Below are positions 7,907 through 14,779 of a stretch of DNA of 14,802 nucleotides, in pieces. Position 1 is the first letter of the stretch. Each line of letters opens with the position of its first letter. Origin of the DNA: Candidatus Neomicrothrix sp. UBA825 (GTDB lineage: Bacteria > Actinomycetota > Acidimicrobiia > Acidimicrobiales > UBA8592); the NCBI GenBank assembly GCA_002295705.1, contig DBHP01000009.1, positions 1 to 14,802 on the forward strand. The letters run 5' to 3'. Both the position numbers and the translations under genes were made by a program. The notes below the pieces were generated by a model that searched no databases, had not been told where the DNA came from, and saw only the letters and a list, made by a program, of their open reading frames with translations.

Positions 7907-9775
7907 ATGATAACCAAACCAGATACACAGCTAATTCCAAGTACTCCTGGCTCCTATCAGTTTAAAGATGCATTCGGCAGAGTGATCTACGTAGGGAAAG
8001 CTAAAGTATTGAGATCTAGAATAAGTTCATACTTTCAGCCAATTGACAAGCTGCACACGAGAACGCAACAAATGATTCAAGAGGCAGTAAGCGTTGAATG
8101 GATCCAAGTCCAAAACGAAGTTGAAGCGTTAATACTTGAACACAGTTTGATACAGGAACATCAACCACGATTCAACGTTCGCCTACGCGATGATAAGAGC
8201 TACCCATTCCTTGTAGTCACAACAGCAGACGAATGGCCGAGGGCAATGCTAACACGAGGAAAACTAAAAAAAGGCAACAGGTACTTCGGCCCATATGTGG
8301 AAGTTAAAGCAATCAGAGACACCCTAGATCTCCTTCAGAGAACCTTCCCCTTGAGGACATGCACCGAGAATAAATATCGTCGGCACGAAAAATTGCTTAA
8401 ACCATGCCTCGAATTTCATATAAAAAAATGTTGTGGTCCATGCGTTGACAAAGTTACAGCACAGGAATATCAGCAATTAGTTAGAGACTTATTGCGTTTT
8501 CTTGAGGGGCATACGGATGATGTCGTTGAAGACTTACTTACACAAATGAAGACTGCCTCCGAAGAGCAGGATTTCGAAAGGGCGGCTCGAGTTAGAGATA
8601 GATTGTTTAACGTCCAAAAAGCAGCAGAAAAACAGGTAATGGTAGGGACACGATCAGAGGATTTTGATGTCGTCTCCTACGTTGACGACGAATTTGAAGC
8701 TGCTGCACACGCCTTTTTTGTTCGCAACGGACGTGTACTAGGCCAACGGTCATTTATTATGGACAAAGCAGAAAACTTGCCGACTGGAGTCCTCGAATCG
8801 CGAATATTGGAAAAACTGTATATAGAAGCTAACCCCTTGGGTAGCCCTAAAGCAGTATACGTCGGGACCGAACCTCATAATAAAGAGTTCTATGAAACAT
8901 GGCTCAGCGGGCAGCGCGGCTCAAAGGTTCAAATTCAAGTTCCTAAAAAAGGAAGCAAGAAGACCTTAATGGAAACTGTGCGCCTCAACGCCGAAGACGC
9001 ATTCAAACGTCACCGCCTAAAACGGCTAGGTGATCACAACAGCAGATCAAAAGCCCTGAACGACTTACAGAAGTTCCTTAACCTTCCAAACTCTCCTTTG
9101 CGGATCGAATGCTACGACATGAGCCACCTACAGGGCAGCAATTACGTCGGCTCAATGGTCGTTATGGAAGATGCAATTTTGAAAAAGAAAGACTACAGAA
9201 AATTTAAGATTAAAACCATTGACGGAAATGATGACTATGCTGCGATGGCTGAAGTAGTTCGGCGAAGGTTAATCAACCTGCTTAAAGAAGAAAACAGTCA
9301 AAATAACGAAACATCGAGTTTCTCTTACCCCCCTCAGCTGCTTCTAGTTGATGGAGGGAAAGGGCAACTATCAGCCACTGTTGCGGTACTAAAGGAACTC
9401 AATCTTTTTGACCGGATACCAGTAGCATCACTTGCTAAACGAAACGAAGAAGTATTTCTTCCAGGTAAATCAGAACCAGTAATCCTTCCACGAAATTCAG
9501 AATCTTTATATTTATTGCAAAGAATTCGTGATGAAAGCCATAGATTTGCAATTACTTACCATCGTCAACTCAGAAAAAAATCTATGAAAGATTCAGTCCT
9601 TGATGGAGTTAATGGGCTTGGTCCTTCTAGAAGAGCACGATTAATCAAGGAATTCGGAAGCATCAATAAAATTCGACAAGCGACGCTCGAAGATCTTTTA
9701 GAATTGACGTGGCTACCAGAGGAAGTCGCGAAATCTGTTTATCAAAAGTGTTCAACCCCCAATAAAGTCATATGA
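7907..9775 (+). CDS. uvrC: UvrABC system protein C (dual-incision nuclease)
   Basis: UvrC cuts the damaged strand on both sides of the lesion bound by UvrB. The 622 residues show the full architecture. An N-terminal GIY-YIG nuclease has TPGSYQF (13-19), IYVGKAKVLRSRISSYF (27-43) and EALILEHSLI (73-82). A four-cysteine iron-sulphur-type cluster motif is at Cys152, Cys167, Cys175 and Cys179, with an extra adjacent Cys176. The UVR domain for UvrB contact lies at about 207-242. The RNase H-like C-terminal nuclease has Asp404 (ECYDMSH), Asp482 (VDGGKGQ) and His545 (ESHRFAI), followed by helix-hairpin-helix motifs at about 563-611. The ATG has a Shine-Dalgarno-like TAGGA at 7897-7901 and follows uvrA by 37 bases, so uvrA-uvrC is probably one transcript. 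The stop overlaps the next start as ATGA. Confidence 0.98.
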   Translation: MITKPDTQLIPSTPGSYQFKDAFGRVIYVGKAKVLRSRISSYFQPIDKLHTRTQQMIQEAVSVEWIQVQNEVEALILEHSLIQEHQPRFNVRLRDDKSYPFLVVTTADEWPRAMLTRGKLKKGNRYFGPYVEVKAIRDTLDLLQRTFPLRTCTENKYRRHEKLLKPCLEFHIKKCCGPCVDKVTAQEYQQLVRDLLRFLEGHTDDVVEDLLTQMKTASEEQDFERAARVRDRLFNVQKAAEKQVMVGTRSEDFDVVSYVDDEFEAAAHAFFVRNGRVLGQRSFIMDKAENLPTGVLESRILEKLYIEANPLGSPKAVYVGTEPHNKEFYETWLSGQRGSKVQIQVPKKGSKKTLMETVRLNAEDAFKRHRLKRLGDHNSRSKALNDLQKFLNLPNSPLRIECYDMSHLQGSNYVGSMVVMEDAILKKKDYRKFKIKTIDGNDDYAAMAEVVRRRLINLLKEENSQNNETSSFSYPPQLLLVDGGKGQLSATVAVLKELNLFDRIPVASLAKRNEEVFLPGKSEPVILPRNSESLYLLQRIRDESHRFAITYHRQLRKKSMKDSVLDGVNGLGPSRRARLIKEFGSINKIRQATLEDLLELTWLPEEVAKSVYQKCSTPNKVI

Positions 9776-10488
9776 GTAACCCTCCACAGAATGCTAAGAA
9801 CACTTGGGACAAGCTTAGCGAATGGTGGATTAGAGGCATCGAGGATAACGAATCTTCAGAATATGTCGAGATTATTGTTCCACTCGTGGAGGGAATTCTC
9901 TCTACGAAAAAAACTATTCTCGACGTAGGTACTGGGACTGGCCTCGTGGCCAAAGAAGCGAAAAGAGTCACGGAGCATGCAACAATAGTTGGAGGCGATA
10001 TCTCTATGAGGCAATTACGCTATGCCAAAGAATTAACTAGTGGTGTTCAATTCGTCCAACATAGCATTGACGAAATGCCTTATAAAGATGAAAAATTTGA
10101 TGGAGTAATATGTTCAATGGTTCTCGAACATGTAGAGAGCCTTCTCAAAGCAGTATCCGAAATTGCAAGAATTCTAGAGAAGGGTGGCACCTTATTAATA
10201 ATTATGAATCATCCAGTATTTCAATCCCCCGGTAGCGGGCCTACCGCACCATACAGTGACAATCCTGATGCCATTTGGGGAATAGGCGATTACCTCACTG
10301 AAACAAGTGACTTTGAAAAAATAACCCCTGATCTGGAAGTACTATATGCGCACCGGACCCTAAGCACTTACTTCAATGCGCTCTCCAGAGAAAATTTCAT
10401 CATTCAGAGTGTGATAGAAAAATCCCTACCCTCAGGGATTTCAGGAATTCCGGAACTCCTAATAGTCTTATGCAGAAAAGTACAATAA
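9772..10488 (+). CDS. Class I SAM-dependent methyltransferase, substrate unknown
   Basis: The 238-residue protein has a Rossmann-type methyltransferase core. Motif I DVGTGTG (51-57) binds S-adenosylmethionine. The acidic residue ending strand 2 is Asp76 (GGDIS). The motif FDGVICSMVLEHV (109-121) and a post-II strand GGTLLIIMNHP (138-148) resemble the Methyltransf_11/UbiE group. The segment NHPVFQSPGSG (146-156) and the following IWGIGDYL (168-175) look lineage-specific; I recall similar proteins in other Actinomycetota beside uvrC/rapZ, but cannot check. The N-terminus has a WDKLSEWW motif (12-19). The ATG overlaps the uvrC TGA (ATGA), so it is translationally coupled to uvrC. Nothing in the sequence tells whether it acts on a small molecule, lipid, protein or nucleic acid. 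No membrane segment or signal peptide is seen. Confidence 0.88.
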   Translation: MSNPPQNAKNTWDKLSEWWIRGIEDNESSEYVEIIVPLVEGILSTKKTILDVGTGTGLVAKEAKRVTEHATIVGGDISMRQLRYAKELTSGVQFVQHSIDEMPYKDEKFDGVICSMVLEHVESLLKAVSEIARILEKGGTLLIIMNHPVFQSPGSGPTAPYSDNPDAIWGIGDYLTETSDFEKITPDLEVLYAHRTLSTYFNALSRENFIIQSVIEKSLPSGISGIPELLIVLCRKVQ

Positions 10489-10517
10489 ATATAAGAAAAC
10501 TAGAGCCTAGATACAGC

Positions 10518-10523
10518 TAGAAT
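10518..10523 (+). promoter_or_regulatory. Candidate -10 hexamer for leaderless rapZ transcription
   Basis: TAGAAT matches TATAAT at 5 of 6 positions and ends five bases before the ATG at 10529. It overlaps the alternative TTG start at 10523, which argues for ATG 10529. No Shine-Dalgarno and no clear -35 box are seen in this 40-bp gap. Confidence 0.4.
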
Positions 10524-10528
10524 TGAAT

Positions 10529-11380
10529 ATGGCAGAATTTCTAATTATCGGAGGCTACTCAGGAGCCGGTCGATCTGAAGCTGCTAAATGTCTTGAAGAC
10601 CTAGGGTGGTTTGTAATTGATAATCTCCCAACCGAATTAGTTTCCAAGGTCGCTGAACTAGCTTTAGTAAAAGGTTCCGCTACCAGTAATATCGCATTGG
10701 TCGTAGGTGCAGGATCGCCCGAAGCGACGATAAAAGAAATTGACCACTTAGGAGACAGAAAAACTCTTAACGTGAGAACTCTTTTCTTGACTGCGAATAT
10801 TGAAACGTTAATTAAGCGGTATGAAGAGACGCGGCGTAGGCACCCATTTAAGGATGGCGACGGATTGGCAGAAAAAATAAAATCCGAAATTGATGAGTTA
10901 AAAGAACTTCGAGGTTTCGCTGATATTGAGTTAGACACTACCGATCTAAATGTTCACGATCTTTCATCACGCCTCGCTGAACTATTCACTATCGAATCAA
11001 CAGCGACAACCCTACAAACAAGAATTGTTTCCTTCGGTTTTAAACACGGAGTTCCCAAAGACGTTGACTTGTTGCTTGATTGCCGGTTCTTGCCCAATCC
11101 ACATTGGGAAGAAAACCTTCGAGAGTTGACTGGCGAGGACACTCAGGTGAGGGAATTCTTATTACAAAAGCAAATTTCTATCCAGTTCCTAACTCATTTG
11201 GAATCAATGCTTCAACTGATAATGCCTGCCTATCAAGATGAAGGTAAAAGCTACCTCAGCCTCGCAATCGGCTGCACAGGCGGCAAACACAGGTCAGTTG
11301 TAATAGCCAATGAACTCAAAGGGGTTCTCAATTCTCTGGGCTTTGGAGCATCAGTTAGTCATCGGGACATAGAAAAATAA
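10529..11380 (+). CDS. rapZ: RapZ family nucleotide-binding protein (RNase adapter / YvcJ-like)
   Basis: From ATG 10529 the protein has 283 residues, normal for the family. Walker A GGYSGAGRS is at 8-16, with Arg in place of the P-loop Lys, as is usual in actinobacterial members. LEDLGWFVIDNLP (22-34), the R-R-RHPF segment (102-107), DCRFLPNPHW (184-193) and GCTGGKHRS (248-256) are all family hallmarks. The C-terminal part corresponds to the domain that binds small RNA or metabolites in E. coli RapZ; in Gram-positive bacteria YvcJ-type proteins hydrolyse GTP/ATP and their precise role is less clear. An in-frame TTG at 10523 would add two residues; ATG gives the usual MAEFLIIGG-type N-terminus. 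In most Actinomycetota the next genes are yvcK and whiA, but here gap follows after 81 bases. Confidence 0.95.
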   Translation: MAEFLIIGGYSGAGRSEAAKCLEDLGWFVIDNLPTELVSKVAELALVKGSATSNIALVVGAGSPEATIKEIDHLGDRKTLNVRTLFLTANIETLIKRYEETRRRHPFKDGDGLAEKIKSEIDELKELRGFADIELDTTDLNVHDLSSRLAELFTIESTATTLQTRIVSFGFKHGVPKDVDLLLDCRFLPNPHWEENLRELTGEDTQVREFLLQKQISIQFLTHLESMLQLIMPAYQDEGKSYLSLAIGCTGGKHRSVVIANELKGVLNSLGFGASVSHRDIEK

Positions 11381-11450
11381 AAAGCCATACCGGTCACTGT
11401 CTTTGTGCTCAAGAATCGCTAGCATCACGCTTAGACGATATAGCCCCAAT

Positions 11451-11456
11451 AGGAGG
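11451..11456 (+). promoter_or_regulatory. Strong ribosome binding site of gap
   Basis: AGGAGG is a perfect Shine-Dalgarno core, five bases before the gap ATG. It is the strongest such site in the window, fitting a highly expressed glycolytic gene. The preceding 70 bases hold a possible -10 (TAGCAT, 11420-11425), but no convincing -35. Confidence 0.85.
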
Positions 11457-11461
11457 GAAAC

Positions 11462-12484
11462 ATGGCCATTCGAGTAGGTATTAATGGGTTCGGAAGAATA
11501 GGGAGAAACTTCTTTCGAGCAGCCAAGCTCTCAGGTGCAAAAATAGAATTCGTAGCCGTGAACGACCTCGGCTCTTTAGAAACTCTCGCGCATCTACTAA
11601 AAAATGACTCTGTCCACGGCAAGTTCGGAGGATCAGTCAAAGCAGTACGGGGAGGAATTAGCGTTGACGGCCAGAAACTAGCGGTGCTCTCTGAACGCAA
11701 TCCCAGTGACCTTCCATGGGGTGACCTTGGTATTGATGTAGTTATAGAGTCAACAGGAATATTTGCCGACAAAGAAAAAGCCCAACCTCATATCGAAGCT
11801 GGAGCAAAAAAAGTGATTATTTCAGCACCTGCCTCATGTGACGCAACATTTGTTGTCGGAGTAAATGATGACGATTATGACCCAAAGAAACACCATATAA
11901 TTTCGAATGCATCATGTACTACAAACTGTTTCGTGCCTATGATCAAAGTCCTTGATGACGCATTTGGAGTTCAAGAAGGCCTTATGACCACAACGCATGC
12001 ATACACCGGTGACCAAGCAATTGTTGATGGGCCCCATAGTGATTTAAGGAGAGCTCGCGCAGCTGCGGTCAACATTATCCCTACAAGCACCGGCGCAGCA
12101 AGAGCAACAGGATTAGTTCTTAAAAAAATGCAAGGGAAACTAGACGGAATAGCCATGCGTGTGCCCATACCCGATGGATCAGTTACAGATTTCACAGGAA
12201 TAATGAAAAAGACACCTTCAGTAGAAGCAGTAAATGAGGCGTTTAAAGAAGCAGCGCGACGGGGTCCTCTCAAAAATGTTCTGGAGTACAGCGAAGAGCC
12301 TTTAGTGAGCGCAGACATTGTTGGGTCTCCTGCCAGTTGTACATTTGATGCCGGGCTAACGATGACCCAAGGCAAGCTTGTGAAAATCTGCGGATGGTAT
12401 GACAACGAATGGGGATACTCGAATCGCTTGATAGATCTGACACAAATTGTTGGGACAAGAAAAACAAAGAAAGCCCGCCGCTAG
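11462..12484 (+). CDS. gap: Glyceraldehyde-3-phosphate dehydrogenase, type I, NAD-dependent
   Basis: This enzyme oxidises and phosphorylates glyceraldehyde-3-phosphate to 1,3-bisphosphoglycerate in the cytosol. The 340-residue protein has the Rossmann start GINGFGRIGRNFFRA (6-20). Asp35 in VAVNDL marks NAD rather than NADP preference. The catalytic site SNASCTTNC (148-156) has nucleophile Cys152 and the base His179 in TTHAYTGDQ. DGPHSDLRRARAAA (189-202) and the C-terminal WYDNEWGYSNR (312-322) are also canonical. The C-terminus is slightly extended and basic (KTKKARR). It opens the gap-pgk-tpiA operon, six bases ahead of pgk, and has the window's best Shine-Dalgarno. The direct rapZ neighbour is unusual because yvcK and whiA normally lie between. 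Confidence 0.98.
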   Translation: MAIRVGINGFGRIGRNFFRAAKLSGAKIEFVAVNDLGSLETLAHLLKNDSVHGKFGGSVKAVRGGISVDGQKLAVLSERNPSDLPWGDLGIDVVIESTGIFADKEKAQPHIEAGAKKVIISAPASCDATFVVGVNDDDYDPKKHHIISNASCTTNCFVPMIKVLDDAFGVQEGLMTTTHAYTGDQAIVDGPHSDLRRARAAAVNIIPTSTGAARATGLVLKKMQGKLDGIAMRVPIPDGSVTDFTGIMKKTPSVEAVNEAFKEAARRGPLKNVLEYSEEPLVSADIVGSPASCTFDAGLTMTQGKLVKICGWYDNEWGYSNRLIDLTQIVGTRKTKKARR

Positions 12485-12490
12485 ACAATC

Positions 12491-13615
12491 GTGAGTCAGT
12501 TACCAAATCTAGAAGACTTAGGAGATATCTCTGGGAAACGAGTTCTAGTAAGGACCGATTTCAATGTGCCACTAGATAATGGAATCATTCGCGACGATTT
12601 AAGAATAAGAGAAGCCATACCAACCCTAAAATATCTCGTGGACAACGGCGCAGAGGTAACTACATGCACACATCTCGGAAGACCAAAAGGAAAATTTGAG
12701 GAAAAGTATTCTCTCGACCCCGTAAGGGTCAGGCTGAATGAAATCTTGCCCGGAATTAAATTACTTGATAACTTGCGATTTAATCCAGGCGAAGAATCAA
12801 ATGATCCTCGATTCATAGAGCAACTGGTCTCTGGTCAAGATATTTACGTCAATGATGCTTTCGGCGCATCTCACCGAAATCATGCATCAATTACGGGACC
12901 GCCTCAACTACTACCGAGTGCTGCTGGTCGCCTACTTCAAAATGAAGTAGAAATTTTGCTTCAGATAAGAAACAAACCCAAAAGACCATTTGTTGCTATT
13001 CTCGGCGGATCAAAAGTGAGTGACAAGCTAGGCGTTATTGACGCCCTAATACAGGTAGTGGACAAACTATTAATTGGAGGAGGAATGTGCTTCACTTTCC
13101 TCAAAGCACAAGGACAACAGATCGGTTCCTCTTTACTCGAAGAAGGGCAAATAGATTACTGTAAAGAACTCTTAGCATCTGGAGCACCTATTGTGTTACC
13201 TCACGATTTCACTGCTATGGACAGTGATGGAAAAATAGGAGATCCCGCAGCTGGAGGTATTGTTCGACAGATGGGAAATAATATTCCAGATGGATGGACC
13301 GGGTTGGATATCGGGCCTGGATCAGCGGCAGTATTTGGAGACATAATTCAAGAATCCAAAACTGTTCTTTGGAATGGCCCCATGGGGGTATTCGAAGACA
13401 CCAGATTTAGTGCTGGTACGAAACATGTGGCTCAATCCATGGCTGAAAATAAGGCCAGTTTTACCGTCATAGGCGGTGGCGATAGCGCTGCAGCTGCGAA
13501 AGAATTTAAATTCAACACCGAGATTGACCATGTTTCAACAGGCGGGGGCGCCAGTCTAGAGCTAATAGAGAAGGGTACTCTTCCTGGCATAGACGCCCTC
13601 CTGTCGAATCATTAA
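12491..13615 (+). CDS. pgk: Phosphoglycerate kinase
   Basis: PGK transfers the phosphoryl group of 1,3-bisphosphoglycerate to ADP, making ATP and 3-phosphoglycerate. Motifs in order: RTDFNVP (21-27), THLGRP (60-65), DNLRF (93-97), NDAFGASHRNHAS (121-133), GGSKVSDK (172-179), GGGM (197-199 plus Met), WNGPMGVFE (294-302), GGGDS (328-332) and HVSTGGGASLE (347-357). At 374 residues it is shorter than the usual 385-400. The loss lies in the N-terminal domain between SLDPV (74-78) and DNLRF, where about 20 or more residues are missing relative to E. coli and Bacillus PGK. All substrate-binding motifs remain, so activity is expected. The GTG start lies six bases after the gap stop with no clear Shine-Dalgarno, which suggests translational coupling to gap. 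Confidence 0.98.
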   Translation: MSQLPNLEDLGDISGKRVLVRTDFNVPLDNGIIRDDLRIREAIPTLKYLVDNGAEVTTCTHLGRPKGKFEEKYSLDPVRVRLNEILPGIKLLDNLRFNPGEESNDPRFIEQLVSGQDIYVNDAFGASHRNHASITGPPQLLPSAAGRLLQNEVEILLQIRNKPKRPFVAILGGSKVSDKLGVIDALIQVVDKLLIGGGMCFTFLKAQGQQIGSSLLEEGQIDYCKELLASGAPIVLPHDFTAMDSDGKIGDPAAGGIVRQMGNNIPDGWTGLDIGPGSAAVFGDIIQESKTVLWNGPMGVFEDTRFSAGTKHVAQSMAENKASFTVIGGGDSAAAAKEFKFNTEIDHVSTGGGASLELIEKGTLPGIDALLSNH

Positions 13616-13636
13616 ATTATATTGTAAAGGAAAGAT

Positions 13637-14413
13637 ATGGCAGACAGAAAACCCTTGATAAGCGGAAATTGGAAAATGCATCACAACCATTTTGAGGCTA
13701 TTCAGATGGTCCAAAGCCTCTCGTACCAATTGAACGCTGACGACTACTCCCATTGTGACATATCAGTGCACCCACCGTTCACCGATCTACGCTCAATTCA
13801 GACAGTACTAGAATCCGATAACATACCGATCCTCTTAGGGGCTCAGCATTGCCACGAACAGGAAAAGGGGGCTTATACAGGTGAGGTTTCAACTGGAATG
13901 CTAGAGAAGCTTAATGTCAAACTGGTGATTGTTGGGCATTCAGAACGACGTGAAATATTTAACGAAACTAACGCACAGATTAATGCAAAAGTAAAAGCAA
14001 TCTTCAAGCATCACATGACACCAATTCTGTGCGTCGGTGAAACTTTAGATGAGAGAGATGCTGGGGTCGCCAAAGATAAGGTAAAAACTCAGTTAGTTGA
14101 GGGACTTCAAGGTATCGGCAAAGATCGTGTAGGAAGCATGATAATTGCCTATGAGCCAATATGGGCTATTGGCACAGGAGCTACCGCTACACCCGGGGAT
14201 GCACAAGAGATGTGTGCTCACGTTCGAGACTGTATTGGAGAAATTAGCGGAAAAGCAACATCTGAAATGATGAGAATTCAATATGGGGGTTCAGTGAAGC
14301 CGGTCAACATCGCAGAGTTAATGTCACAGAATGATATTGATGGAGCTCTGGTTGGGGGAGCAGCTCTAGAAGCTGAGAGTTTTGCCCGCATCGCACAATA
14401 TAGACTCCAATAA
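13637..14413 (+). CDS. tpiA: Triose-phosphate isomerase
   Basis: TIM interconverts dihydroxyacetone phosphate and glyceraldehyde-3-phosphate. The 258-residue barrel has Asn11 and Lys13 in SGNWKMH (9-15), the catalytic His101 in IVGHSERR (98-105), and the catalytic Glu173 in AYEPIWAIGTG (171-181), which leads into the phosphate-gripping loop. The phosphate-binding YGGSVKP (216-222) and GALVGGAAL (236-244) are intact. The ATG has a good Shine-Dalgarno, AAAGGA at 13626-13631, five bases upstream, and sits 21 bases after the pgk stop. It is the third gene of the gap-pgk-tpiA operon. Confidence 0.98.
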   Translation: MADRKPLISGNWKMHHNHFEAIQMVQSLSYQLNADDYSHCDISVHPPFTDLRSIQTVLESDNIPILLGAQHCHEQEKGAYTGEVSTGMLEKLNVKLVIVGHSERREIFNETNAQINAKVKAIFKHHMTPILCVGETLDERDAGVAKDKVKTQLVEGLQGIGKDRVGSMIIAYEPIWAIGTGATATPGDAQEMCAHVRDCIGEISGKATSEMMRIQYGGSVKPVNIAELMSQNDIDGALVGGAALEAESFARIAQYRLQ

Positions 14414-14470
14414 GAGCATCTATTTACATTCTTTGTATCTCAGAAAACACTATTCGTAGACGCATCTTGA

Positions 14471-14476
14471 TAACAT
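14471..14476 (+). promoter_or_regulatory. Candidate extended -10 for leaderless secG transcription
   Basis: TAACAT ends exactly six bases before the secG ATG and is preceded by TGA, forming an extended -10 pattern TGATAACAT (14468-14476). There is no Shine-Dalgarno before secG. This is the clearest of the five proposed leaderless promoters. It would let secG be transcribed apart from the tpiA transcript. Confidence 0.45.
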
Positions 14477-14482
14477 CACGAT

Positions 14483-14713
14483 ATGACCGCTTTACTAGTC
14501 GTAATTGATGTTCTTGTCGCCCTAGCTTTAATCGGGTTGGTTCTGCTTCACAGTGGTCGCGGAGGAGGACTCTCGGACATGTTCGGCGGTGGGTTAGGTT
14601 CACAGGCTGCCGGGTCAACTGTGATCGAAAGAAACCTTGATCGGATTACGATTATTCTCGCTTTAGTCTTCACTTTCGTAACTTTGGCACTTGCGCTAAT
14701 GATGGATGAATAG
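14483..14713 (+). CDS. secG: Preprotein translocase subunit SecG
   Basis: SecG is the small accessory subunit of the SecYEG channel in the cytoplasmic membrane and stimulates SecA-driven export. The 76-residue protein has two hydrophobic helices, about 3-22 and 54-73, joined by the family loop with SGRGGGLSDMFGGGLGSQAAGS (key residues at 24-45, rich in Gly). Length and the two-helix plan are typical. The ATG is 69 bases after tpiA and has no Shine-Dalgarno; a TANNNT hexamer six bases upstream suggests a leaderless message. The tpiA-secG-tRNA-Leu order is widespread in bacteria. Confidence 0.95.
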   Translation: MTALLVVIDVLVALALIGLVLLHSGRGGGLSDMFGGGLGSQAAGSTVIERNLDRITIILALVFTFVTLALALMMDE

Positions 14714-14758
14714 GTATTACAAAAACTACCCACAAGTCCAGATTTGATTCATGTACGG

Positions 14759-14764
14759 TACACT
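14759..14764 (+). promoter_or_regulatory. Possible -10 element for the tRNA-Leu gene
   Basis: TACACT fits TANNNT and lies 15 bases before the tRNA 5' end, so transcription from about 14771 would leave a leader of about nine bases for RNase P removal. No -35 box is correctly spaced (TTGATT at 14744-14749 is too close). An overlapping candidate, TACGGT at 14754, weakens the call. Confidence 0.25.
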
Positions 14765-14779
14765 AATTCTTTCAACTAT

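Noticed and set aside
10500..10520. Three CTAG tetranucleotides within 21 bases (10500, 10507, 10517) upstream of rapZ.
   Set aside because: CTAG is often rare in bacteria, but spacing is uneven (7 and 10 bases), there is no dyad between them, and the last overlaps the proposed rapZ -10 element. Probably chance.
10523..10528. TTG at 10523 as the rapZ start, adding two residues.
   Set aside because: No Shine-Dalgarno supports it, ATG two codons later gives the usual N-terminus, and the TAGAAT hexamer overlaps the TTG.
11971..12405. A 144-codon open frame on the minus strand inside gap.
   Set aside because: It lies opposite highly conserved GAPDH motifs; long antisense frames are expected there from codon bias. 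No start signal or recognisable domain.
14423..14453. TTTACA (14423-14428) and CACTAT (14448-14453) as a sigma-70 promoter for secG.
   Set aside because: The 19-base spacer is long, the -10 match is poor, and it would create a leader without a Shine-Dalgarno. The TGATAACAT element nearer the ATG is a better candidate.
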